A stretch of DNA of 23,819 nt from Armatimonadota bacterium (GCA_023474015.1 JAMCYN010000113.1:1-23819); one strand, 5' to 3'; positions 14,307 to 23,255 are shown, counted from the stretch's first letter. Notes: a model not told the origin generated them from the letters alone. Made by a program: numbers and translations.

Positions 14307-17132
14307 ATGCGTAGGTACTTTTGGCCGATTGTGATCGCTATCGCGGCGCTGCTGCTGATATTCGGCGGGGCGCTGGTCAGGCTGTATACCGACTGGCTAT
14401 GGTTCAAGGACCTGGGCTACAGCGTCGTGTTTACGAAGAAGCTCATTACACAGGTCGGCATCGGCCTGGTGATGGGTGCGCTGTTCTTCGCGCTTATCTA
14501 CGGCAATTTGTGGTATGCCAGGCGTATCGCGCCTCCACCGTCGCCAATGAGCATGGAGCAGCAGTTGCTCGAACGACTCGGCACGCTCGCGAGGCGCGGG
14601 ATTGGGATAGTGATCTTTCTTGGGAGCATTGTAATATCGGCGATGGTCGCGCTGGAGGCGGCGACCCATTGGGAAGAGTGGCTGATATACAGCCACGCCA
14701 CACCGTTCGGAGTCGCTGACCCGCAATTCGCCAGGGATATCGGCTTCTACGTCTTCCAACTGCCGTTCCTGAACTATATATATAGCTGGCTGTTCTTCGC
14801 GCTGGCGGTGGCGACGGTGGCAACCGTCGCGCTGCACTACGCCGACGAGGCGATAGAGGTGTTCGGAAACCGGCTGCAATTCGCCCCGAGGGTGAAGGGG
14901 CACATCGCGGTGCTGATCGCGGCGATGTTTTTCCTGAAGGCGTGGGGCTACAGGCTGGGGATGTATCAACTGTTGCTCGGGCGCGGGACACGCTTCGACG
15001 GCGCGAGCTACGCCGACATTCACGCGCGCCTGCCCGCGCTGCAGATACTTATGGTGGTCGCGATTATAGCAGGGCTGCTGGTACTGTTCAACATATACCG
15101 TCGAGGGACAGGCTATGCCCTCGCCGGGCTGGTGGGGCTGATGGCGGCGGCGATAGTTGTCGGGGGCGCGTATCCAGCTCTGGTGCAGCAATACAGCGTC
15201 ATTCCCAATGAGAAGGACAAGGAAGCGCCCTACATAACCCGAGCCATCGCGGCGACTCAGGAGGCCTATGGCCTGGGGATGGTCACCGATCGGCCATTCG
15301 CCGCCGAATCGTCACTGACCCCGGAGCAGATAAGCGCAAACCTCGTCACGATAGAGAACATCCGGCTTTGGGACAAGGACCACCTCCAGGCCGTGTATAA
15401 CCAGACCCAGACGATTCAGCAGTACTATCACTTCCCAGATCTAGACGTTGACCGGTACTGGCTGACCGATCCCAACACGGGGGACAAGCGCTATCGGCAG
15501 GTCTGGCTGGGGGCGAGGGAGCTTGACCAGGGCAGGCTGGCGGAGGGCTCACGGACGTGGATCAATGAGCACCTTCAATATACCCATGGCTACGGGTACG
15601 CAATGAGTCCGGTCAACGAAACCGACGAGCAGGGCAAACCGCTCTACATCGTCAAGGACATACCACCCAAGACCACGGTGGACATTCCCATTAAGGAAAT
15701 GGGGGTCTACTTCGGCCAGCTTACGGAGAACCACGCCATCGTCAAGACGAAGGCGCCCGAGTTCGACTACCCAACGGCGGAAGAGACCAAGACAACCTCA
15801 TACAAGGGGTATGGTGGAGTGCGGGTCGGCGGATTCATGCGCAAGCTCCTGTTTTCGCTCAGGTTCTCCGACGTCAACATGCTTCTGAACTCGAGTATCA
15901 AGCCGACCAGTCGGATACTGTTCAACAGAGAGATCAAGCAAAGGACGGAGGCCCTGCTTCCATTCCTGATGTTCGATAACGATCCCTATCTGGTGACCGT
16001 CGATGGGAAACTCTATTGGATGCGCGACGGCTACACCACCACGGATTCCTATCCCTACTCGCAGCATGTAAGTATCCAGAATAGGGATCTCAATTATATG
16101 CGCAACTCTGTGAAGGTCGTCGTGGATGCGTATACCGGCAGAGTCAACGCCTATTACACGGACAAGCCGGTCGCCGACCCGATTATCAGGACTTACGACA
16201 GGATATTCCAGGGCATTCTGAAGCCGATCAGCGACATGCCGGCCGAACTTCAAGCCCATATTCGCTATCCCGAGGACATGTTCAGAGCGCAGACGTTCAT
16301 CTACACACGCTACCACTACAGAAAAGACAGGCCGGGGGACTTCTACAACAACGCTGACCTGTGGGCAATCCCGAATCGCGCCGACCTGACCGGCGCAAGC
16401 GTCAGCCAGGGATCGCCGATGGAGCCCTATTACATCATTATGAAGCTCCCGAACGGGGCGAACGAGGAGTTTATCCTCATGACCCCCTACGTCCGCGCCG
16501 GGGCCGAGCGCAAGAACATGGTCGCCTGGATGTGCGCCAGGTGCGACGCGGCGAACTATGGCAGGCTGGTGCTCTATCGCTTCCCCGAGAATAAGAACGT
16601 CTACGGCCCGGAGCAGATCGCCGGGCTCGCGAGTCAGGACCCCGTCATCTCCCCGCAGTTGAGTCTGTGGGATCAGCGGGGCTCCCAGGTCGGAACAGGA
16701 AACCTGATGGTGATTCCGATTGAAAACTCATTGCTCTATGTGATGCCGGTCTATCTGACGGCTACCCAGACGCAGATGCCGCAGATTGTCGAGGTGATTG
16801 TAGCGCTGGGTAACAAGATCGCCATGAGGCCGACTTTGAGCGAGGCGCTGACCGCGGTTGTGGGCGCGCCGGTCAGCTCGGTTCCTTCTATGGGAACCTC
16901 CGCCGAAGGCGTCGCCGCGCCGACCAAGGACGGGGTCACTTCGAAGCCGGGCAGGGTGCCGGGGGTCCCGGGCGCCGCTCCGAGCGCGGAGGTCACGAAA
17001 CTTGTGAACCAGGCGGTGTCACAGTATGAGAAGGCCCAGAATGCCCAGAAGGCCGGCGATTGGGCGGAGTACGGCCGTCAGGTCAACGCGCTGAAGGCGA
17101 CATTGGGTGAGTTGCAGCGCAAGGCGAAGTAG
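14307..17132 (+). CDS. UPF0182 family membrane protein
   Basis: This 941-residue protein is a full-length member of UPF0182 (COG1615), a family of large membrane proteins of unknown function known from actinobacteria, cyanobacteria and others. The start MRRYFWPIVIAIAALLLIFGGALVRLYTDWLWFKDLGY is characteristic, followed by about six more hydrophobic segments up to residue 300 (for example GIGLVMGALFFALIYGNLWYA and ILMVVAIIAGLLVLFNIYRRG). The remaining two thirds form a soluble, probably extracytoplasmic domain with the conserved TPEQISANLVTIENIRLWD and YGYAMSPVNETDEQGKP blocks. The last 80 residues include a Pro/Gly/Ala linker and a short charged helix (YEKAQNAQKAGDWAEYGRQVNALKATL), a common C-terminal end in this family. 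ATG 14307 has GGAGGAGG about eight bases upstream. No partner gene is suggested by the context. Confidence 0.92.
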   Translation: MRRYFWPIVIAIAALLLIFGGALVRLYTDWLWFKDLGYSVVFTKKLITQVGIGLVMGALFFALIYGNLWYARRIAPPPSPMSMEQQLLERLGTLARRGIGIVIFLGSIVISAMVALEAATHWEEWLIYSHATPFGVADPQFARDIGFYVFQLPFLNYIYSWLFFALAVATVATVALHYADEAIEVFGNRLQFAPRVKGHIAVLIAAMFFLKAWGYRLGMYQLLLGRGTRFDGASYADIHARLPALQILMVVAIIAGLLVLFNIYRRGTGYALAGLVGLMAAAIVVGGAYPALVQQYSVIPNEKDKEAPYITRAIAATQEAYGLGMVTDRPFAAESSLTPEQISANLVTIENIRLWDKDHLQAVYNQTQTIQQYYHFPDLDVDRYWLTDPNTGDKRYRQVWLGARELDQGRLAEGSRTWINEHLQYTHGYGYAMSPVNETDEQGKPLYIVKDIPPKTTVDIPIKEMGVYFGQLTENHAIVKTKAPEFDYPTAEETKTTSYKGYGGVRVGGFMRKLLFSLRFSDVNMLLNSSIKPTSRILFNREIKQRTEALLPFLMFDNDPYLVTVDGKLYWMRDGYTTTDSYPYSQHVSIQNRDLNYMRNSVKVVVDAYTGRVNAYYTDKPVADPIIRTYDRIFQGILKPISDMPAELQAHIRYPEDMFRAQTFIYTRYHYRKDRPGDFYNNADLWAIPNRADLTGASVSQGSPMEPYYIIMKLPNGANEEFILMTPYVRAGAERKNMVAWMCARCDAANYGRLVLYRFPENKNVYGPEQIAGLASQDPVISPQLSLWDQRGSQVGTGNLMVIPIENSLLYVMPVYLTATQTQMPQIVEVIVALGNKIAMRPTLSEALTAVVGAPVSSVPSMGTSAEGVAAPTKDGVTSKPGRVPGVPGAAPSAEVTKLVNQAVSQYEKAQNAQKAGDWAEYGRQVNALKATLGELQRKAK

Positions 17133-17156
17133 AGGTTAGCAGTCGAAAGCGTTCCC

Positions 17157-18779
17157 CTACTCCACCACAGGTAGCAGCACATACGAAGGCCGCGACCGGC
17201 TCATATAGACCATATTGCGCGCGACCCGTGCCTTGCCGCCGTCGTGGAACCACGCGCCCGTATCGAAGCCGGGGTAGCTGCTCGATGTGACGTGCACGCG
17301 GATGCGGTGGCCCTTGTTGAAGATGATGCTCGTGGACCATAGGTCGATCTTGAGCTTATATTGCTTGCCGGGCTTCAGCAAATGCGTTTTTTCGAGCGTA
17401 TCGCGCAGGCTCGCGCGTAAGATGCCCTCGCACACGTTGATCGAGCGTCCGTCCGGGTAGACATCGCACAGCCTCACCAGAAAGTCCATATCGGGCGCGT
17501 CAGTGGAGACCCACAATACAGCCCCCACCCGACCCGTCACCTCAAGTGGCCTGGCGAGAGGTTCCGAGGTAAAGATCAGCACATCGGAACGGCTCTCGAT
17601 CTTGCGTTGGTCCATAGGGCCCGCGGGGATAGTCAACTGCGTCCCGCCTATCGTCGGAACGGGGTCGGCGGGATCGCAAATGTAGCCAATCGAGCCGGCC
17701 ACCGTCGGCTGATGCCTCGATAAGCCCCCACCCGCCTGCAAATAGAATCGCGTCGGCCTGCCCCGAAATGGAGGCCAATCGTTGGCCTTGCGCCAGACAT
17801 TGCCCGGGGCCGCCGGGTCGGATGTGTCCCCCATCACATAGTAGGTAACGGCGGGGTCACTCTCGATGCCGTTATCCATACCCTTCAAATAATGATCGAA
17901 CCACCGCCAGGAATCTAGCGACATCGCGGGCGGCTTGTCGGCATTCGGGAATATCAACTCTCCTGACTTCTGAACCGGCCCGCCATGTGTCCAGGGACCC
18001 ATAATCAGCTTCTGTTTGCCGCGACCTCGAATATTATACGCCGCGAAGGAGTCCAGCATGCCCTGCGAGAATATGTCATACCAGCCTCCAAAATGAACAG
18101 CAGGCCATGTGACGCACTTGAGCCGTGGCAAAAGGTCGTGCGCGCGCCAGTAGGAATCATAGAGCGGATGGCTCTTCCACAGAGCCAAAGCCTCCTGGCC
18201 GAAGTCGTGCTTGCTCAGCCAGTCCTCGATCATCGCCTTCTTGAACACGCCGCCGGGGCAGATGCCGTATAGATACATCAAGGGGTTCGCGACCGCTATG
18301 TGCTGGCAGGTAATTCGGTTCGTGCCCGATGCCGCCTCGGCAAATTGAGTGATCCCGAGCGCCGACCCTCCCCAGGTCCCGATCTTGCCGTTCCACCAGG
18401 GCTGCCGAGCTATCCATTCGAGTGTGTCAAACCCGTCGGCGATGTCCGTCTCGAAGGGGATATCTTTTCCCTGAGAAGCGAACCGCCCCCGGCAGTCCTG
18501 GATCACCATGGCGTAGCCCCGCCGCGCGCCGTCGAGACCGATTGGAGCCTTCTTGTTCTTATCATAAGGAGTGCGGACGAGAATCACCGGATAAGCGCAC
18601 CCGTCACCGGGCAGATATACATCCGTGGCGAGCTTGACCCCGTCGCGCATTGGAACAAGCGTCGTGGTCGGCTGCGTGGCAAGAGAAACGCCGCTCACCA
18701 CCACGACCACAACCGCCGCAAGCAGCAAAGCAACCCGCGCTTTCAGACTTCGCGTCCAATAAAATGAGTGTACGTTCAT
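17157..18779 (-). CDS. CocE/NonD family hydrolase (X-Pro dipeptidyl-peptidase S15 type)
   Basis: The 540-residue protein opens with a membrane anchor or signal (SLKARVALLLAAVVVVVVSGVSLA). Residues 38-290 are an alpha/beta hydrolase with the S15 layout: VPMRDGVKLATDVYLP, LVRTPYDK (Y72, probable oxyanion tyrosine), GYAMVIQDCRGRFASQG, nucleophile S139 in GTWGGSALG, D235 in FGGWYDIF and H265 in GPWTHGG. About 310-540 is the jelly-roll C-terminal domain (LEVTGRVGAVLWVSTDAPDMDFLVRLCDVYPDG, then HRIRVHVTSSSYPGFD). Relatives include cocaine esterase, glutaryl-7-ACA acylase and X-prolyl peptidases, so the true substrate (ester or amide) cannot be told. The start ATG overlaps the psuG stop by four bases (ATGA), so the two are co-translated. 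Confidence 0.9.
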   Translation of the reverse strand: MNVHSFYWTRSLKARVALLLAAVVVVVVSGVSLATQPTTTLVPMRDGVKLATDVYLPGDGCAYPVILVRTPYDKNKKAPIGLDGARRGYAMVIQDCRGRFASQGKDIPFETDIADGFDTLEWIARQPWWNGKIGTWGGSALGITQFAEAASGTNRITCQHIAVANPLMYLYGICPGGVFKKAMIEDWLSKHDFGQEALALWKSHPLYDSYWRAHDLLPRLKCVTWPAVHFGGWYDIFSQGMLDSFAAYNIRGRGKQKLIMGPWTHGGPVQKSGELIFPNADKPPAMSLDSWRWFDHYLKGMDNGIESDPAVTYYVMGDTSDPAAPGNVWRKANDWPPFRGRPTRFYLQAGGGLSRHQPTVAGSIGYICDPADPVPTIGGTQLTIPAGPMDQRKIESRSDVLIFTSEPLARPLEVTGRVGAVLWVSTDAPDMDFLVRLCDVYPDGRSINVCEGILRASLRDTLEKTHLLKPGKQYKLKIDLWSTSIIFNKGHRIRVHVTSSSYPGFDTGAWFHDGGKARVARNMVYMSRSRPSYVLLPVVE

Positions 18780-19701
18780 ACCATGAATCCTATTCTTCGG
18801 TCTCTGTCCTCGAACAGCGCAACCGCGATCTCCGCCGCAACACGGGCGTTGTTCTTCAGCAAGACTATGTTCGCCTCGGTAGACTTGCCTTCGGTTAGCT
18901 CTCCCACTCTTTTCAGCAGGAATGGGGTGAGTTCTTTCCCCCTTATGCGATTGCTCTCTGCCTCCTGCACGGCTTTCTCGATGTGCGCCACAGCCGGGAC
19001 CTGATCGGCCTCGGGAATAGGCACGGCAATCACGATGGCGCATCTGGCTCCGGTCGCGCCGGGAGCCGTCTTCGCGATCTCGGCGACCTCGCTCGCGCTT
19101 TCGAGCTTGGGAACCAGAATGCCGCTCGACCGGGAATAGAACGCCGGCAGTTCGCCGGTTTCGTACCCGTAGACCGGGACGCCGTGGGTTTCGAGCCACT
19201 CAACTGTCGCCGGGATATCAAGCACCGCCTTCACACCCGAGCAGACAACTATTATCGGCGTGCGGGCAAGCTCCCACAGGTCCGCGGATATGTCGAATGT
19301 CTCTGAGGCCCCGCGATGCACCCCGCCGATGCCGCCAGTAGCCATCACTACTATTCCCGCTGATGTCGCGATGCGAGCGGTGGAGGAGACAGTCAACCCG
19401 CCATCGAGCTTCTTCGAGACCGCGTAGGGAATGTCCCGAACGGCAGCTTAGAAGCCTTGCCATCGCCGAGCCTCTCGATCTCTTCCTTGGTGAGTCCGAC
19501 CCTGATCTTGCCGTCGATGACGCCGATCGTCGCCGGTATTGCTCCACAATCACGGATTATCCGCTCCATCTCAAGCGCTGTCACCACATTCCGCGGCGCG
19601 GGGAGGCCGTGGGCGATAACGGACGACTCCAGCGCGACTATGGGCTGGTTCCTATTCAGGGCAATCGATACCTCATGTGATATATCAAGCGGGTTTTCCA
19701 T
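18776..19701 (-). pseudogene. psuG: Pseudouridine-5'-phosphate glycosidase, frameshifted
   Basis: PsuG splits pseudouridine 5'-phosphate to uracil and ribose 5-phosphate. The N-terminal part (from ATG 19701, with GGAGGAG five bases upstream) reads IVALESSVIAHGLPAPRN, including the catalytic glutamate E25, up to K85 in GDGKASK. There the frame breaks. In the next frame VRDIPYAVSKKLDGGLTVSSTARIA leads into MATGGIGGVHRGASETFDISADLWELA and VVCSGVKAVLD, holding the catalytic aspartate and lysine, and runs to the stop at 18776. One missing base within about 19440-19447 explains everything: restoring it yields 308 residues, the normal family length, with all motifs. Both halves look undecayed, so a recent mutation or an assembly error is likelier than an old pseudogene. 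The downstream hydrolase overlaps its stop by four bases. No PsuK kinase is present. Confidence 0.85.
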
Positions 19702-19870
19702 AAGGCTCCTCCGGAAGTAGTTGACGTTATAAGGTTAGACGTGCGTGCGGTCTACTCCTGCCAGGCACTGGAACTGAATGGTTGAAATCCCGGTTTATGC
19801 CTCTGCCGGACGGGTACACTGTAATATGAGTAATTGACTGGCGGAAGCTTTCCGCGAAGGAGTGTTTACT

Positions 19871-20284
19871 ATGACCAGACATGAAGTCTATCGCGATATG
19901 GAGGAGACCATCGGGCTGGTGCCCTCCTTCTTCAAAATCGTCCCGGACGCAACCCTGGAGCAGGACTGGCAGGCTTTCAAGAACATCCAACTCGCCGAAG
20001 GCATAGTACCGAGCAAGTATAAGGAGCTTGTCGGGCTTGGAATATCGGCGGTTTCCAAGTGCCGTTACTGCACTCTGTATCACACCGAGGTCGCCAGGAT
20101 GCACGGCGCGACCGATGACGAAATACACGAGGTGCTGCGCTATGCCGCCAACACGTCCCTCTGGAGCGCGTGGGTGAACGGCAACCAGATAGACTACGAG
20201 GAGTTCAAGGACGAGGTCCGCCGGGTCGGCGAGTTCTTAATGGCCAAAGCCCAAAAGGAAGAGGTGGGGAAGGTAGCTATTTAG
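19871..20284 (+). CDS. Carboxymuconolactone decarboxylase family (AhpD-like) protein
   Basis: The ATG at 19871 has AAGGAG nine bases upstream; the GTG at 19862 touches the SD and is rejected. The 137-residue protein has the AhpD-like signature around E52 (YKELVGLGISAVSKCRYCTLYHTEVARMHGATDDEIHEVLRYA): C64xxC67 and H71, the redox and proton-relay residues of alkylhydroperoxidase AhpD. The whole fits the carboxymuconolactone decarboxylase family; the CxxC suggests peroxidase or disulfide chemistry rather than lactone decarboxylation. It appears to be transcribed alone, diverging from psuG and ending at a strong bidirectional hairpin. No partner peroxiredoxin or dihydrolipoamide protein is nearby. 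Confidence 0.88.
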   Translation: MTRHEVYRDMEETIGLVPSFFKIVPDATLEQDWQAFKNIQLAEGIVPSKYKELVGLGISAVSKCRYCTLYHTEVARMHGATDDEIHEVLRYAANTSLWSAWVNGNQIDYEEFKDEVRRVGEFLMAKAQKEEVGKVAI

Positions 20285-20322
20285 CTCGAAATCTCTGCCC
20301 GCTACGTGTCCCCGAAGAGACA

Positions 20323-20353
20323 AGCGGGGCCGGGCTAAACGCCCGGCCCCGCT
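20323..20353. terminator. Bidirectional terminator hairpin
   Basis: AGCGGGGCCGGGC (20323-20335) and GCCCGGCCCCGCT (20341-20353) pair over 13 bp with a TAAAC loop. It lies between two convergent genes (CMD family and PEP-CTERM protein) and lacks a long T-run on either side. Confidence 0.7.
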
Positions 20354-20393
20354 CGCATATGGAGGTACTGCAATGGTCTTGTGCGGTAGTGCG

Positions 20394-20786
20394 CTAGGCC
20401 TTCCGGAGTCGCGCGAATCCTCCGATACTTGTCAGCCCGAGGATGCCCAGTAGAACGGAAGACGGCTCCGGCACGGTTCTATCCTGAGCCCTTCCCAGAT
20501 ATCTCCTGATCTTTCCACCTGGAAACGCAGGTGTATGCCGGTTCCAATGGTATAGACCTGTCCCCGAATGCTTACCCCGCACCGGACCGCTCCAGTTTAG
20601 GTTCGCCGTGATCGTGTCCTGAGCGTCGTTCGGAAGGACAGTCCCGAAACCCGTAGCCGAACTGGCATTGGGCGGGACCGAGTTCAGCCCGGATAAAGAC
20701 GCCTCGAAAAGTGTGGAAGCTCCCGCCCAAGGCGCCGAAACGGCCACGAACACCAACACAACCACGAGTATAGATATTCTCCTCAT
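20394..20786 (-). CDS. Short PEP-CTERM protein with a partial CHRD-like domain
   Basis: ATG 20786 (AGAGGTGG a few bases upstream) gives 130 residues: a signal peptide (MRRISILVVVLVFVAVSAPWAGA), then FEASLSGLNSVPPNASSATGFGTVLPNDAQDTITANLNWSG, which resembles the first half of a CHRD domain, and finally a 26-residue PEP-CTERM tail (VPEPSS, hydrophobic helix, RLRK). The second half of a CHRD domain, with its AHIHG-type motif, is missing; about 37 residues of basic, unconserved sequence (KHSGTGLYHWNRHTPAFPGGKIRRYLGRAQDR) take its place. An internal deletion or a pair of compensating frameshifts could produce this. The protein would be exported and sorted by an exosortase encoded elsewhere. Confidence 0.75.
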   Translation of the reverse strand: MRRISILVVVLVFVAVSAPWAGASTLFEASLSGLNSVPPNASSATGFGTVLPNDAQDTITANLNWSGPVRGKHSGTGLYHWNRHTPAFPGGKIRRYLGRAQDRTVPEPSSVLLGILGLTSIGGFARLRKA

Positions 20787-20875
20787 TCGTCCACCTCTTC
20801 CAATAATACCCAACCCGCTTATCTCAGCGGTTATACCCTTGATCCGAAGAGGCTAAACTGATGAGCATTGACAAA

Positions 20876-20900
20876 GGCCCGAGGCTGCAAGCCCCGGGCC
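20876..20900 (-). terminator. Intrinsic terminator of glnN
   Basis: GGCCCGAGGCT (20876-20886) and AGCCCCGGGCC (20890-20900) form an 11-position stem with one A-C mismatch and a GCA loop. Read on the minus strand it is followed by TTTGTC. It lies 37 bp beyond the glnN stop. Confidence 0.7.
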
Positions 20901-20937
20901 CGGCATATTCACATTCTTAACCAATCCAGTATTCGCT

Positions 20938-23037
20938 CTACTTCATGAAAAGCATCTCAGCGTAGGTCGGCAGCGGCCAAAGCTCAAAGTCCACGACGGC
21001 CTCGATCTGGTCGGATGCTTCGCGGACCTTGATCATCGCGGGGATCACCAGGTCGCGATAGGCTTCGGCGGTCTCTTTCTCGGCAGCCTTGTCGAGGGAC
21101 TCCTCGAGGCTGACGATGTTGACCTGAAGGCTGTCGATCAAGTCCAGAAGGTCCTTGAGGATCTTCGTCTGGGCCTTGGAGGTCGCGCCGGCGGCTTTGA
21201 TCGCGCTCAGGGAGTTGGCGACCACGCCGGAGTACTCCACCGCCGCTGGCAGTATCTGCCTCTTGGCCATATACAGCATCGTCTGCGCCTCGATGTTGAT
21301 CTCCTTGATGTATCTCTCAAGAAGAATCTCGTGGCGCGCGTGCCACTCGTGCTTGCTGAGAACGCTGTGCTTGGCCATCAGCGCCTCGTTCTCCTTGTCA
21401 ATCATGGTGTGGATACTGTCGACGGCGTTGCGGATGTTCGGCAGGCCGCGCTTCTCGGCTTCGACAATCCACTCTTCGATATAGTTATCGCCGTTGTAGA
21501 TGATGCGGCTGTGGTCCTGGGCGATCTTTTGGCAAATCTTCTGGGCCTCGGCGTTCACATCCTTGGCCTTCTCGAGCCTATCCGCGATCTCGGAGAGGAT
21601 ATCCGCCACCATCGTGTTCAGCACGAAGTTCGGGCCCGCACACGACTGAGCCGAGCCGACCATCCTGAACTCGAACTTGTTGCCGGTAAAGGCGAACGGC
21701 GAGGTGCGGTTGCGGTCGGTGCAGTCCTTGGGGAGCTGCGGCAGAGTGCTGACGCCCAGCTTGAGGTCCCCACCCTGCTTCGAGGACTTTGCCGCACCAA
21801 TCGCAAGCTGCTCGAAAATGTCCGTAAGCTGATCGCCGAGGAAGATCGAGACAATAGCCGGCGGGGCCTCGTTCGCGCCAAGCCTGTGGTCGTTGCCGGA
21901 GGTGGCGACAGACGCCCTCAGGAGCTTGGCATACTTATCTACCGCGCGAATGATGCCGCACAGCAGCACCAGAAACTGGCCGTTCTCGTGCGGGGTATTG
22001 CCCGGATCGAGCAGATTGATGCCGTCGTCGGTGACCATGCTCCAGTTGTTGTGCTTGCCGGAGCCGTTCACGCCCGCGAACGGCTTCTCGTGCAGCAGGC
22101 AGACCAGATCGTGGCGCAACGCTACCTTCTTCATTGTTTCCATGGTGAGCATGTTATGGTCGGTGGCGACGTTGACGGTGGCGAAGATCGGCGCAAGCTC
22201 ATACTGCGCGGGAGAAACCTCATTGTGCTGAGTCTTCGCGGAGACGCCCAGCTTCCAGAGCTCATTGTTAAGCTCGTTCATAAAACAAGCCACGCGCTCA
22301 TGGATGTTGCCGAAGTAATGGTCCTCCATCTCCTGGCCCTTGGGCGACGGAGCGCCGAAGAGCGTGCGACCGGTGAGGATCAGGTCCATTCTCTGCTCGA
22401 CATACTTGCGGTCGACCAGGAAATACTCCTGCTCCGGGCCGAGGGTGGTAATCACACGCTTGGATGTGGTATTGCCCATCGCACGAAGCACGCGCATGGT
22501 CTGCTTGTTCAAAGCGTCCATCGAGCGAAGCAGCGGGGTCTTCTTGTCGAGCGCTTCGCTGGTGTAGGAACAGAACGCGCTCGGAATATACAGTGAAATA
22601 TTGTCGCCGTCCTGCTTGATGAAAACAGGGGAAGTGCAGTCCCACGCGGTGTAGCCGCGGGCCTCGAAGGTCGCGCGCAGTCCACCGGAGGGGAACGAGG
22701 AAGCGTCAGGCTCTCCCTGGGTCAGTTCCTTGCCGCTAAACTCCATAATCGTGCGACCGTCCAGGGTCGGCGAAATAAATGAGTCATGCTTCTCGGCGGT
22801 CATGCCGGTCATCGGCTGGAACCAGTGGCAGAAGTGCGTCGCGCCCCTCTCGATGGCCCAGTCTTTCATGGCGGTCGCGACTTCACTCGCAATACACGGG
22901 TCCAGCGCGACTCCCTCGTCGATGGTGCGCTTGAGGGACTTGAACGTCTCCTTGGAGAGCTTCTCTCGCATCACCGACTCGCTGAAGACGTTGGAGCCGA
23001 ATACGCTGGTTACAGGCTGTCTACCGTTGCTCATCAT
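20938..23037 (-). CDS. glnN: Type III glutamine synthetase (GlnN)
   Basis: GlnN makes glutamine from glutamate, ammonia and ATP. Its size (699 residues) and motifs are those of type III enzymes, larger and distant from GlnA: an N-terminal VFGSNVFSESVMREKL and ATHFCHWFQPMTGMTAEKHDSFI, GPEQEYFLVDR for the metal and glutamate site, HNEVSPAQYELAPIFATVNVATDHNMLTMETMKKVA, the hallmark EKPFAGVNGSGKHNNWSM, and NRTSPFAFTGNKFEFRMVGSA near the active-site arginine. I prefer the ATG at 23037 because GAGGTG lies about nine bases upstream; ATG at 23034 and 23067 are alternatives. It is a single-gene unit closed by a terminator. No PII protein, ammonium transporter or glutamate synthase is in the window, so its regulation cannot be read. 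Confidence 0.95.
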   Translation of the reverse strand: MMSNGRQPVTSVFGSNVFSESVMREKLSKETFKSLKRTIDEGVALDPCIASEVATAMKDWAIERGATHFCHWFQPMTGMTAEKHDSFISPTLDGRTIMEFSGKELTQGEPDASSFPSGGLRATFEARGYTAWDCTSPVFIKQDGDNISLYIPSAFCSYTSEALDKKTPLLRSMDALNKQTMRVLRAMGNTTSKRVITTLGPEQEYFLVDRKYVEQRMDLILTGRTLFGAPSPKGQEMEDHYFGNIHERVACFMNELNNELWKLGVSAKTQHNEVSPAQYELAPIFATVNVATDHNMLTMETMKKVALRHDLVCLLHEKPFAGVNGSGKHNNWSMVTDDGINLLDPGNTPHENGQFLVLLCGIIRAVDKYAKLLRASVATSGNDHRLGANEAPPAIVSIFLGDQLTDIFEQLAIGAAKSSKQGGDLKLGVSTLPQLPKDCTDRNRTSPFAFTGNKFEFRMVGSAQSCAGPNFVLNTMVADILSEIADRLEKAKDVNAEAQKICQKIAQDHSRIIYNGDNYIEEWIVEAEKRGLPNIRNAVDSIHTMIDKENEALMAKHSVLSKHEWHARHEILLERYIKEINIEAQTMLYMAKRQILPAAVEYSGVVANSLSAIKAAGATSKAQTKILKDLLDLIDSLQVNIVSLEESLDKAAEKETAEAYRDLVIPAMIKVREASDQIEAVVDFELWPLPTYAEMLFMK

Positions 23038-23137
23038 GCTGGTGTTCACCTCTTGGATATCATTCACCTGTGCTCTATTATCGTTTGAAGTTGTTTCCGA
23101 AATGTTTCATGCCCTTTAAGCGTTTGTATCGGTCGGG

Positions 23138-23210
23138 GAGTTACGGGTTACGAGTTGCCGGGTTGCGGGTTACCAACTCGTAACTCGCAAACTCGTAACT
23201 CGCAAACTCG
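23138..23210. repeat. Foldback of seven-base repeats upstream of glnN
   Basis: Left side: five or so units of GAGTTAC/GGGTTAC/GAGTTGC. Right side: the same word on the other strand, AACTCGT/AACTCGC, repeated about five times with occasional extra A. The two sides can pair as a long imperfect hairpin. It sits between glnN and the divergent TPR gene and may lie in one or both leaders. Confidence 0.75.
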
Positions 23211-23255
23211 GTCCCCGAAACTATTCCGCGACTTTTGTCGTCATACAACGGAGCA

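Noticed and set aside
21331..22596. 421-codon plus-strand frame opposite glnN
   Set aside because: Val/Leu/Gly/Arg-rich translation typical of antisense to a GC-rich gene; glnN is unmistakable on the other strand.
20938..23037. GlnA-type glutamine synthetase I
   Set aside because: Length of about 700 residues and the EKPFAGVNGSGKHNNWS motif identify type III (GlnN).
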